From JACIYW01 sp014359745 (GTDB lineage: Bacteria > Pseudomonadota > Alphaproteobacteria > Rhodobacterales > Rhodobacteraceae): a stretch of DNA of 64,000 nt. The notes below the pieces were generated by a model, which was given only the letters and a program-made list of their open reading frames with translations, made no database searches and was not told where the DNA came from. Location of the stretch: assembly GCA_050433985.1 (NCBI GenBank), contig JBNPWE010000003.1, positions 219,660 to 283,659 on the forward strand. Direction: 5' to 3'. A program made the translations under genes and the position numbers. This document shows positions 34,818-42,766 of this stretch, in pieces (position 1 is the first letter of the stretch; every line of letters begins with the position of its first letter).

Positions 34818-36497
34818 CTAGCGGTCGCCCTTCAGCGCCGCACCCAGGATATCGCCCAGCGAAGCGCCCGAATCGGACGACCCGTACTGTTCGACCGCCT
34901 CTTTCTCTTCGGCGATTTCGCGGGCCTTGATCGACAGGCCCAGACGGCGGGTCTTGGCGTCCACGTTGGTCACGCGGGCGTCAACCTTGTCACCCACCTG
35001 GAACCGCTCGGGGCGCTGTTCGGCACGATCGCGCGACAGGTCCGACCGGCGGATGAACGCTTTCATGCCGTTGTATTCAACCTCGATCCCGCCATCCTCG
35101 ATCGCCGTCACATTCACGGTGATGATCGATCCGCGCTTGACCCCGTCGATCGCGTCCGAGAACGTGTCTTCGCCCAGACCCTTGACCGACAGAGAGATGC
35201 GCTCTTTTTCCACATCCACATCGGTGACCACGGCCTGAACCACGTCGCCCTTGCGATAGTTCTGGATCGCATCTTCACCGCGCTGATCCCAGCTCAGATC
35301 CGACAGGTGCACCATGCCGTCGATGTCGTTGTCCAACCCGATGAACAGACCGAACTCGGTGATGTTCTTCACCTCGCCTTCGATCTGCGTGCCAACGGGA
35401 TGGGTTTCCACGAACACTTCCCACGGGTTGCGCTGCGTCTGTTTCAGGCCCAGGCTGACGCGGCGCTTGGCGCCGTCGATCTCCAGCACCATCACGTCAA
35501 CCTCCTGCGAGGTGGACACGATCTTGCCCGGATGCACGTTCTTCTTGGTCCATGACATTTCCGAAACGTGCACCAGCCCCTCGACGCCCGGTTCCAGTTC
35601 CACGAATGCGCCGTAATCGGTGATGTTGGTCACGCGGCCCTTGTGGACCGACCCGATCGGGAAGCTGGTTTCAACCGAATCCCATGGATCGGCCTGCAAC
35701 TGCTTCATGCCCAGGCTGATACGGTGGGTTTCCTTGTTGATCTTGATGACCTGCACCTTGACCGTCTCGCCGATCGACAGGATTTCCGACGGATGGTTGA
35801 CGCGGCGCCAGGCCATGTCGGTGACATGCAACAGCCCGTCAACGCCGCCCAGATCGACAAAGGCGCCGTATTCGGTGATGTTCTTGACCACCCCGTCCAC
35901 GACCTGACCCTCGGCAAGCTGCGCGATGACCTCGGCGCGCTGTTCGGCGCGGGACTCTTCCAGAATGGCGCGGCGCGACACGACGATGTTGCCACGGCGA
36001 CGATCCATTTTCAGAATCTGGAACGGCTGTTTCAGCCCCATCAGCGGGCCGGCATCGCGCACCGGGCGCACATCGACCTGGCTGCCGGGCAGGAACGCCA
36101 CGGCCCCGCCAAGATCGACGGTAAACCCGCCCTTCACGCGGCCAAAGATCGCGCCATCCACGCGTTCTTCCTTTTCATAGGCTTTTTCCAGCCGGTCCCA
36201 GGCCTCTTCGCGGCGGGCTTTTTCACGGCTGATAGATGCCTCCCCGCGCGAGTTTTCGACACGGTCAAGAAACACCTCGACCTCATCGCCCACCGCAATC
36301 TCGGGGGCCTCGCCTGGGTTTGCGAATTCCTTCAGATCAACGCGGCCTTCCATCTTGTAGCCGACATCGATGATGGCCTGTCCTGCCTCGATGGCAATGA
36401 CGCGGCCCTTGACGACAGAACCCTCGTCGGGGGTGTCGATTTCCAGGCTCTCTTTGAGCAGGGCCTCGAATTCTTCCATGGTTGGTTTAGCGCACAT
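34818..36497 (-). CDS. rpsA: 30S ribosomal protein S1
   Basis: 559 residues from MCAKPTMEEFEALLKESLEI with AAGGAA upstream. Six S1 repeats are visible (e.g. VVKGRVIAIEAGQAIIDVGYK, GVVKNITEYGAFVDLGGVDG, GRVTNITDYGAFVELEPGVE, GEVKNITEFGLFIGLDNDID). S1 binds mRNA leaders at the ribosome. The normal cmk-rpsA pair is here separated by an extra secreted-protein gene. Confidence 0.97.
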   Translation of the reverse strand: MCAKPTMEEFEALLKESLEIDTPDEGSVVKGRVIAIEAGQAIIDVGYKMEGRVDLKEFANPGEAPEIAVGDEVEVFLDRVENSRGEASISREKARREEAWDRLEKAYEKEERVDGAIFGRVKGGFTVDLGGAVAFLPGSQVDVRPVRDAGPLMGLKQPFQILKMDRRRGNIVVSRRAILEESRAEQRAEVIAQLAEGQVVDGVVKNITEYGAFVDLGGVDGLLHVTDMAWRRVNHPSEILSIGETVKVQVIKINKETHRISLGMKQLQADPWDSVETSFPIGSVHKGRVTNITDYGAFVELEPGVEGLVHVSEMSWTKKNVHPGKIVSTSQEVDVMVLEIDGAKRRVSLGLKQTQRNPWEVFVETHPVGTQIEGEVKNITEFGLFIGLDNDIDGMVHLSDLSWDQRGEDAIQNYRKGDVVQAVVTDVDVEKERISLSVKGLGEDTFSDAIDGVKRGSIITVNVTAIEDGGIEVEYNGMKAFIRRSDLSRDRAEQRPERFQVGDKVDARVTNVDAKTRRLGLSIKAREIAEEKEAVEQYGSSDSGASLGDILGAALKGDR

Positions 36498-36727
36498 ACG
36501 GTTCGTGTTCCTTTTCATACATTTTTTCGGGCCAAGCGGTTGGGTCCGCCGGTCTGTCAGTTTCGGCCTTTCGGGCACCTGCCCGGAAACGCAAAAGGGC
36601 CGAGGATTACTCCCGACCCTGCCTGATTTCCGTTTCTATGGCTCAAGATGCCTTGTTGACTGGCGCGTCTATAAACCCATCCGCTGCCACAGGCAAGGGC
36701 GATGGCGCGCCCCCGACGGGCAGGACA

Positions 36728-37456
36728 TCACTCGCAGACACGGCTGCGCGTCTGGTAATCCGGCGATGCGTAAGGATCATAACGTAATTCAGGGCGTCGC
36801 GGCCCCAGATCGCGCACCGCCTCGCGCTCCGGACCGGTTGCGCGCTCCCGCAGGCGCCCGATCGGGTCGGCAAGATAATCCAGGTCGCTAAAATAATCGT
36901 CGCGGTCGGGCGTCCAAAGCTGACGCTGACAGATCGACAGGTCGTCAACCGCTACCACCTTCTCATCCGGGCCGACAAGACCCCGCAGATCAATGATGTG
37001 ACCCGACTTGCGCGCCAGGCCGATCACCTTGAAAGTCTGGGGTTCGGGCAGGTCGTAAAACCCCGTCTCATCCCCCGGCCCGAAAAGCCGCTCCGCGCCC
37101 TGCCAGCCCAACCCATAGGCAAAGCGCACATGATAGGTGCCCGGCGGCACAAGAACCCGAAAGAAATCGCCGCCTTTGATATAGGCTGCCAGCGCCGCGC
37201 TGCCGGTTTCGGCATCGGCAAGCACCATGTAGTAATCGCGCCCCGGCCGGGTCTTGACCAAAAGCGGAAACACGGCGGGCAATCCGGTGCGGTTCCACAT
37301 CAACCCCGCGGCCTGTTCGCGCGCAGTATCCCGCAAGCCATCGGCCTCGGCCGCACCGACCGGGCCTGCAGCAAGCACAGCCATCAGCGCGACACGCCAC
37401 AAGATCCCGTAGGGCGCGCATTCATTGCGCGCCCTGATTTGCATACCGACAATCAT
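36728..37456 (-). CDS. Secreted protein of unknown function, N-terminus made of a REP-like repeat
   Basis: 242 residues. The hydrophobic ILWRVALMAVLAAGPVGAA is a Sec signal with cleavage near GAA-E. The body has FRVLVPPGTYHVRFAYGLGWQG, TFKVIGLARKSGHIIDLRGL and a C-terminus with several acidic/Arg runs. I do not recognise a family. The stretch before the signal, RARNECAPYG, is encoded by a REP-like palindrome at 37411-37435, so the gene has either recruited the repeat or really starts later (for example ATG 37384). It lies between cmk and rpsA, an unusual insertion. Confidence 0.6.
   Translation of the reverse strand: MIVGMQIRARNECAPYGILWRVALMAVLAAGPVGAAEADGLRDTAREQAAGLMWNRTGLPAVFPLLVKTRPGRDYYMVLADAETGSAALAAYIKGGDFFRVLVPPGTYHVRFAYGLGWQGAERLFGPGDETGFYDLPEPQTFKVIGLARKSGHIIDLRGLVGPDEKVVAVDDLSICQRQLWTPDRDDYFSDLDYLADPIGRLRERATGPEREAVRDLGPRRPELRYDPYASPDYQTRSRVCE
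37411..37435. repeat. REP-like palindrome A
   Basis: Perfect 10-bp arms AGGGCGCGCA and TGCGCGCCCT around TTCAT. Inside the 5' end of the secreted-protein gene. Confidence 0.7.
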
Positions 37457-37536
37457 TCCCGGACCACCTGAACCTCTTCACCACCCTTATATGGGGGCAT
37501 CAGCGCATGGTTTCCATCCGCATCGCTTCCGGTGTG

Positions 37537-37561
37537 AAGGTGCGCAACGAATGCGCGCCCT
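37537..37561. repeat. REP-like palindrome B, inverted relative to A
   Basis: Arms AAGGTGCGCA and TGCGCGCCCT around ACGAA, with two imperfect pairs, followed by the doubled CCCTACGGT. The block CCGTAGGGCGCGCATTC is shared with copy A in inverted orientation 100 nt away, giving a larger inverted pair between the secreted-protein gene and cmk. Confidence 0.65.
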
Positions 37562-37583
37562 ACGGTCCCTACGGTCGGCCCTT

Positions 37584-38213
37584 TTACAGCCGGTCCTTGC
37601 CATGCAGCCGCGCCCCGACCCGCGCCACCGCCTGCGCCACCGCATCGTCGATCCCCAGGGCAGAGGTGTCCAGCACCACCGCATCCGCCGCGGCACGCAA
37701 CGGGGCAAGGTCGCGCGCCGCGTCGCGCGCGTCCCGGGCGCGCAGGTCGGCCAGGACGGTTTGCTCGTCTCCGCCCAGTTCCAGCCAGCGGCGATGGGCG
37801 CGCACCGCATCGGTTGCGGTGACGAACAGTTTGACCTCGGCCTCGGGGCAGATCACCGTGCCGATATCGCGCCCGTCCAGCACCGCGCCGCCGCGTCGCC
37901 GGGCAAAGGCGCGCTGAAATTCCAGCAGGGCCGCGCGCACCTCGGGCAGGGCCGCCACGCGGCTGGCGGCCTGTCCGGCCTCGGTGCTGCGCAGATCGGC
38001 GCGCGCCAGATCAGCCGGGCCAAGGCCCCTGGCGGCCTGGACCGGTTCCATCCCCTCGGCCACCTTGGCGCCCACCGCCCGATACAAAAGCCCGGTGTCG
38101 AGATGGGCAAACCCGAAATGCGCGGCAATCGCCCGCCCGATCGTGCCCTTGCCCGCCGCCGCCGGCCCGTCGATGGCCACGGTGAACGGCCCGTGCTGCC
38201 CCCCCTCGGTCAT
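37584..38213 (-). CDS. cmk: Cytidylate kinase
   Basis: 209 residues from MTEGGQHGPFTVAIDGPAAA. P-loop DGPAAAGKGTIG near 15-26, LDTGLLYRAVG, and DGRDIGTVICPEAEVKLFVTA are typical. It phosphorylates CMP/dCMP. Its ATG is one base after the aroA stop. Confidence 0.96.
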   Translation of the reverse strand: MTEGGQHGPFTVAIDGPAAAGKGTIGRAIAAHFGFAHLDTGLLYRAVGAKVAEGMEPVQAARGLGPADLARADLRSTEAGQAASRVAALPEVRAALLEFQRAFARRRGGAVLDGRDIGTVICPEAEVKLFVTATDAVRAHRRWLELGGDEQTVLADLRARDARDAARDLAPLRAAADAVVLDTSALGIDDAVAQAVARVGARLHGKDRL

Positions 38214-38214
38214 G

Positions 38215-39555
38215 TCAGCCCCCGACATCCGCGCCCAGCCCCCGCATCAGCGCCTCGAATGCCGGAAACGACGTGGCGATCGGGCTGCTATCGTCCACCG
38301 ATACCGGCGCGCGGCTGGCCAGCCCCAGGCACAGGAACGCCATGGCGACACGGTGATCCAGATGGCTTTCGCAGGTTGCCCCGCCCGGCACATTGCCCGC
38401 GCCCATGCCGTGCACGGTGAACGTATCCTCGGTTTCCTCCACCCGCACGCCGCAGGCCTCCAGCCCGCGGGCCATGGCGTCGATGCGGTCGCTTTCCTTG
38501 ACGCGCAGCTCTTTCACGCCGCGCATCACCGTCACCCCTTCGGCATTGGCGGCCAGCACCGACAGTACCGGATATTCATCGATCATGCTTGCCGCGCGTT
38601 CGGGCGGCACCTCGACCCCCTTCAGCGCGCCGTAGCGCACGCGCAGATCGGCCACCGGTTCCCCGCCTTCTTCGCGGGGGTTCTCGAAGGCGATGTCGGC
38701 GCCCATCTCGACCAGGGTCGTGTAAAACCCGTTGCGTGTCGGGTTCTGGCTGACGCCGGGCACGGTGATTTCCGATCCCTCGGCCAGCAACGCCGCGGCC
38801 ACCGGGAACGCCGCCGAACTTGGATCGCGCGGCACCGCCACCGCCTGCGGCCGCAATTCGGGGCGGCCGACAAGCGTGATCACCCGCCCCTCATCCGTCA
38901 CCTCGGTGGTGATGCGGGCGCCAAAGCCCGCCAGCATCCGCTCGGTATGGTCGCGGGTCGCCTCGCGCTCTATCACCACGGTCTCGCCGGGCGCGTTCAA
39001 CCCGGCCAGCAACACCGCCGATTTCACCTGCGCCGAGGGCACCGGCACGCTGTAGCGCACCGGCACCGGGTCTGCCGCGCCGACCAGAACCATCGGCAGC
39101 CGTCCGCCCGCCCGTCCATAAGCCCGTGCGCCGAACAGCGCCAGCGGATCGGTGATCCGCGCCATCGGGCGTTTGACCAGACTGGCATCGCCGGTAAAGC
39201 AGACCGTGATCGGCGACGTGGCCATCGCCCCCATGATCAGCCGCACCCCGGTGCCCGAATTGCCGCAATCGATCACCCGCTCGGGTTCCGCAAATCCGCC
39301 AACGCCAACGCCGTGCACCCGCCATGCCCCCGGCCCGTCCTGCGTCACTTCGGCGCCAAAGCCTTGCATGGCGGCGGCGGTATCCAGCACATCCTGCCCT
39401 TCCAGCAGGCCCGATATGCGCGTCTCGCCCACCGAAAGCGCCCCAAGGATCAGCGCGCGATGGCTGATCGACTTGTCGCCCGGCACCTGGGCCACGCCAC
39501 GCAGCGCGCCACCGCGCCGCGCGGTCATCGGGATCGGTGTTGCATGGCCTGACAT
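38215..39555 (-). CDS. aroA: 5-enolpyruvylshikimate-3-phosphate synthase, class II type
   Basis: 446 residues. GDKSISHR, CGNSGTGVRL, SAQVKSAVLLAGL, RDHTERML and QNPTRNGF are present; GDKS, SAQxK, RxHTE and NxTR together define class II EPSPS. It condenses shikimate-3-phosphate with PEP. The position where CP4-type enzymes carry Ala (in the NxATG loop) is Gly here (NSGTG), so glyphosate tolerance is not predicted from that residue alone. Confidence 0.95.
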   Translation of the reverse strand: MSGHATPIPMTARRGGALRGVAQVPGDKSISHRALILGALSVGETRISGLLEGQDVLDTAAAMQGFGAEVTQDGPGAWRVHGVGVGGFAEPERVIDCGNSGTGVRLIMGAMATSPITVCFTGDASLVKRPMARITDPLALFGARAYGRAGGRLPMVLVGAADPVPVRYSVPVPSAQVKSAVLLAGLNAPGETVVIEREATRDHTERMLAGFGARITTEVTDEGRVITLVGRPELRPQAVAVPRDPSSAAFPVAAALLAEGSEITVPGVSQNPTRNGFYTTLVEMGADIAFENPREEGGEPVADLRVRYGALKGVEVPPERAASMIDEYPVLSVLAANAEGVTVMRGVKELRVKESDRIDAMARGLEACGVRVEETEDTFTVHGMGAGNVPGGATCESHLDHRVAMAFLCLGLASRAPVSVDDSSPIATSFPAFEALMRGLGADVGG

Positions 39556-39734
39556 CTGCTGTTCCCCGGTTGTCTGGCCGCAGGCTTAGCCAGAACCCGC
39601 GTCCCGGTCCAGCCTCAATCCCCCGCACCTGCGCCGCGCGCACAGCGCCACCGCCTTGCCTTTCCGTGCGAAACCGGCACAGCTATACCCCGGCCCCCAT
39701 ACCCCGGCCCCGCTTGAACCCGCAGGTACACCCG

Positions 39735-40889
39735 ATGCCCAGCCCCGATTTCGCCACCCCAGGTTCCGCCGCCCCCGATCCTGCCGCAATTGCCCGCGAT
39801 CTGTGGTGGGCCGGGGTCCGCGCCGTGGATGGCCACGCCAGCGTCACCCGCGCGCTCAAAGACCACGCCATCCCCCGCCCCGACCGCATCCTTGCGGTCG
39901 GCAAGGCGGCGGTGCCGATGTGCCGCGCGGCGGTGGATCGCTTCGGCCACGATATTCCCGCCTTGGCCATAACCAAGACCGGCCACGCCGCCCCGGACGG
40001 AACCGACCCGTTCGAGGTCATCGAGGCCGCGCATCCGGTTCCCGACGCCAGCAGCCTGCACGCCGGGGCGCGCCTTCTGGCCGCCGTAGAGGCGATGGGG
40101 CCGCAGGACCACCTGCTGTTGCTCGTGTCCGGCGGGGCGTCATCGCTGGCCGAGGTGCCGGTGGCGGGGGTAAGCCTTGGCGATATCGGCGCGCTCAACC
40201 GCGAGATACTGGCAGCGGGCCTGAACATCGCCGAGATGAACGCCCGGCGGCGCCGCGTCTCGCGGATCAAGGGCGGGGGGTTGCTGGCGGCGTTTGGCGG
40301 GGCATCGGTCACGGTGCTGGCGATTTCGGATGTGGCGGGCGATGCGCTGGGCACGATCGGATCGGGGATCGGGGCGGCCCCGGCCACGCATGGTTTTGCG
40401 TTCACCGCGCATATCGTCGCCTCGAACGCCATTGCCCGGCAGGCGGCGGCATCGGCCGCGGCGGCGCGCGGGCTGGCGGTGCTGACCAATGCTGAAACCC
40501 TTTACCACGACGTGGGCGTTGATGCCGCGACCGTGGGCCAGGTGCTGCGGGCCACCCCCCCCGGCGTGCATATCTGGGGCGGAGAGCCGACGGTGATCCT
40601 GCCCCCCGATCCCGGCACCGGCGGGCGCAATCAGGCGCTGGCGCTTGAAATCGCGCGTGAAATCCGGGGGTGCGACCGCATCGCCGTTCTCGTCGCGGGC
40701 ACCGATGGCAGCGACGGGCCGACGACTGCGGCGGGCGGGCTGGTGGATGGGAGCACCTGGCAGGACGCGGGCGCGGGCGCGCTCTGCCGTGCCGACAGCG
40801 GCAGCTTCTTGCGCGCGCGCGGCGCCTTGTTCACAACCGGGCCAACCGGCACCAATGTCATGGATCTGATCATCGCGGTCAGCGCCTGA
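39735..40889 (+). CDS. Glycerate 2-kinase type (MOFRL family)
   Basis: 384 residues from MPSPDFATPGSAAPDPAAIA, AGGT upstream. ILAVGKAAVPM, LLLVSGGASSLAEVP, RRVSRIKGGGLLAAF, AISDVAGD, and the C-terminal MOFRL-type GGRNQALALEIA...VLVAGTDGSDGPTTAAGG identify it. Product 2-phosphoglycerate from glycerate (serine cycle/glyoxylate). Divergent from aroA. Confidence 0.9.
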   Translation: MPSPDFATPGSAAPDPAAIARDLWWAGVRAVDGHASVTRALKDHAIPRPDRILAVGKAAVPMCRAAVDRFGHDIPALAITKTGHAAPDGTDPFEVIEAAHPVPDASSLHAGARLLAAVEAMGPQDHLLLLVSGGASSLAEVPVAGVSLGDIGALNREILAAGLNIAEMNARRRRVSRIKGGGLLAAFGGASVTVLAISDVAGDALGTIGSGIGAAPATHGFAFTAHIVASNAIARQAAASAAAARGLAVLTNAETLYHDVGVDAATVGQVLRATPPGVHIWGGEPTVILPPDPGTGGRNQALALEIAREIRGCDRIAVLVAGTDGSDGPTTAAGGLVDGSTWQDAGAGALCRADSGSFLRARGALFTTGPTGTNVMDLIIAVSA

Positions 40890-40960
40890 ACACGGTCGCG
40901 CCCGGCATGCGGTGGCCAAACCGTTCCTGGCCCCGCGCGTTTTGACAGACAGGTGGTAAT

Positions 40961-40984
40961 GTCATAACTTTTCCATATTATGAC
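40961..40984. promoter_or_regulatory. Dyad upstream of the CAP-RTX gene
   Basis: GTCATAA (40961-40967) and TTATGAC (40978-40984) with 10 nt between, about 60 nt before the gene start; a plausible operator or promoter-associated dyad. Confidence 0.4.
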
Positions 40985-41042
40985 GTGATCCTGCGCCCAA
41001 CCTTCATCGGCACCCAGCCGAATTTGAAAAGAGTGTTGCACC

Positions 41043-42596
41043 ATGCCCCTGACCGCCCCCGAACAACTGCTTCTGGAACTGATCAACCGCGCCCGCCTTG
41101 ACCCGTTGAGCGAAGCCGCGCGCTTTGGCATCGACCTGAACAAGGATGTGGCCCCGGACAAAACGATATCAAGCACCCCCAAACAGGCCCTTGCCCCGAA
41201 TGAGGTGATCGCCGCCGCGGCCGAAACGCATTCCCTTTGGGTTCTTGAAAACGACCTTTTCCAGCACCCCGGCGAAGGCGGCAACGACGCCGAAGCCCGG
41301 ATGAAAACGGCGGGCTATGTGTTTTCCGGCACCTGGTCCTGGGGCGAAAACCTGGCTCTGGTCGAAGGCGGTGGGCAGATCGATCTCGGCGCCGCGATCG
41401 TGATCCATTACGACGGGCTTTTCAAAAGCGCCGGACACCGCGAAAACACCCTGGGTGATGCCTTTCGCGAAATCGGCATTGCCCAGGTGGCGGGCGATTT
41501 CAAGGATACCGATCCATCCGTGGCCAACGCCTCGATGCTGACCGAAAATTTCGCCTTGTCGGGCACTCAGCGGTTTCTGACCGGTGTGGTCTATGACGAC
41601 ACCGACAGCGACGATTTCTATTCGATCGGCGAAGGGCGCGGCGGCGTCACCTTCACCCTTGGCGCCGAGACGGCCACATCCGCCGAAACCGGCGGTTATG
41701 TGCTGGGCACCGCAGCCACCGGCCCGATCAAGATCGCCATAGATACCGGCACGGCCGAGGGGGTCGTGGAAACCGCGCTCGGCGCGGGCAATGTCAAGAT
41801 CGACGTGGTCAACGGGGCAGAGCTGCTGACCTCGGGGTCGATGACGCTGGTGCGGGGGTTCACCGAGGCGCGATTGCTGGGGGTGGCTGACCTGGAACTG
41901 ACCGGCAGCGACGAAGGCGACACCCTGACCGGGAACACCGGCCAGAATGTCCTGCGCGGCAATACTGGCAATGACACCCTGCGCGGCGGTGACGGGGCCG
42001 ATACCCTGAACGGCGGCGATGGCGATGACAGCATCCTTGGCGGCGATACCGGCGCCGACCTGCGCGATACGATCTTTGCCGGGGCTGGCAATGATTTCGC
42101 CGATGGCGGTTACGGCAACGATGACATCAACGGCATGGGCGGCAATGACACGCTGCTGGGCGGCTTTGGCGTGGATACCGTGGCGGGCGGCGATGGCGAT
42201 GACGTGATCACCGGCAGCGCCTTTTCCGATCTGATCTTCGGCAATGCCGGGGCGGATTTCGTCAACGGCGGCTTCGGCCATGACCGGGTGAACGGCGGGG
42301 CGGGGGGTGACAAGTTCTTCCACCTTGGCATCCTTGACCACGGCAGCGACTGGATCCAGGACTTCAGCCATACTGAGGGCGATGTGCTGCTGTTCGGAAA
42401 TGGAAATGCCACGGCCGACCAGTTCCAGGTCAACTTCGCCAACACCGAAGGGGCCGGAAACGCGGATGTGGCCGAGGCTTTCGTGATCTACAAACCCACC
42501 GATCAGATCATCTGGGCACTGGTCGATGGCGGCGCGCAAACCTCGATCAACCTGCAATTCTCGGGATCAGGCGACACCTTCGATCTGCTGGGCTGA
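41043..42596 (+). CDS. CAP (SCP/PR1) domain protein with RTX C-terminus
   Basis: 517 residues, no signal peptide. Residues about 5-175 form a CAP domain: LLLELINRARLDPLSEAARF, HSLWVLENDLFQHPGEGGND, TWSWGENLAL and SAGHRENTLGDAFREIGIAQ. A carbohydrate-binding-like or Ig-like linker follows to about 295. RTX repeats (GNTGNDTLRGGDGADTLNGG and so on) occupy 300-420, and a C-terminal T1SS-type module (FFHLGILDHGSDWIQDFSHT) ends GSGDTFDLLG. A secreted Ca2+-binding protein. From 41952 to beyond the stop, the DNA is nearly identical to the next gene. Confidence 0.85.
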   Translation: MPLTAPEQLLLELINRARLDPLSEAARFGIDLNKDVAPDKTISSTPKQALAPNEVIAAAAETHSLWVLENDLFQHPGEGGNDAEARMKTAGYVFSGTWSWGENLALVEGGGQIDLGAAIVIHYDGLFKSAGHRENTLGDAFREIGIAQVAGDFKDTDPSVANASMLTENFALSGTQRFLTGVVYDDTDSDDFYSIGEGRGGVTFTLGAETATSAETGGYVLGTAATGPIKIAIDTGTAEGVVETALGAGNVKIDVVNGAELLTSGSMTLVRGFTEARLLGVADLELTGSDEGDTLTGNTGQNVLRGNTGNDTLRGGDGADTLNGGDGDDSILGGDTGADLRDTIFAGAGNDFADGGYGNDDINGMGGNDTLLGGFGVDTVAGGDGDDVITGSAFSDLIFGNAGADFVNGGFGHDRVNGGAGGDKFFHLGILDHGSDWIQDFSHTEGDVLLFGNGNATADQFQVNFANTEGAGNADVAEAFVIYKPTDQIIWALVDGGAQTSINLQFSGSGDTFDLLG

Positions 42597-42618
42597 AACG
42601 GTGCGCCGGGCAGGAAAG
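41952..42618 (+). repeat. Duplicated RTX/C-terminal module, copy 1
   Basis: 667 bp colinear, without gaps, with 43781-44447 (fixed offset of 1829 bp). It begins inside the first RTX repeats (CTGCGCGGCAATA) and ends 22 bp past the stop codon (GCCGGGCAGGAAAG). Confidence 0.85.
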
Positions 42619-42661
42619 GATTTCGTGCGGGGCGAAAGCGCCGATTGTGCGAATGGTTTCC

Positions 42662-42690
42662 TTGACTGTCGCGGACGCAGCTAGTTTACG
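42662..42690 (+). promoter_or_regulatory. Weak promoter candidate upstream of Ig-RTX gene
   Basis: TTGACT (42662-42667), 17-nt spacer, TTTACG (42685-42690). The -10 is poor, so support is low. Confidence 0.25.
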
Positions 42691-42732
42691 TTTCCGAAAT
42701 GCTCTCTTCCGGATACCAACATCTCACTCACG

Positions 42733-42746
42733 ATCGTTTTAACGAT
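42733..42746. promoter_or_regulatory. Perfect palindrome before Ig-RTX gene
   Basis: ATCGTT-TT-AACGAT, 6-bp arms, 20 nt before the ATG and just upstream of the AGGGGAG Shine-Dalgarno sequence. Operator or leader hairpin. Confidence 0.4.
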
Positions 42747-42766
42747 TTGGTCAGGGGAGTTTCAAA

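Noticed and set aside
38215..39555. Glyphosate-resistant (CP4-like) aroA
   Set aside because: Class II motifs are present, but the key loop has Gly (NSGTG) and not the Ala of CP4-type enzymes.
41169..42557. Very long antisense ORF opposite the CAP-RTX gene (and a similar one at 43217-44386)
   Set aside because: Periodic antisense image of RTX nonapeptide repeats; no independent motifs.
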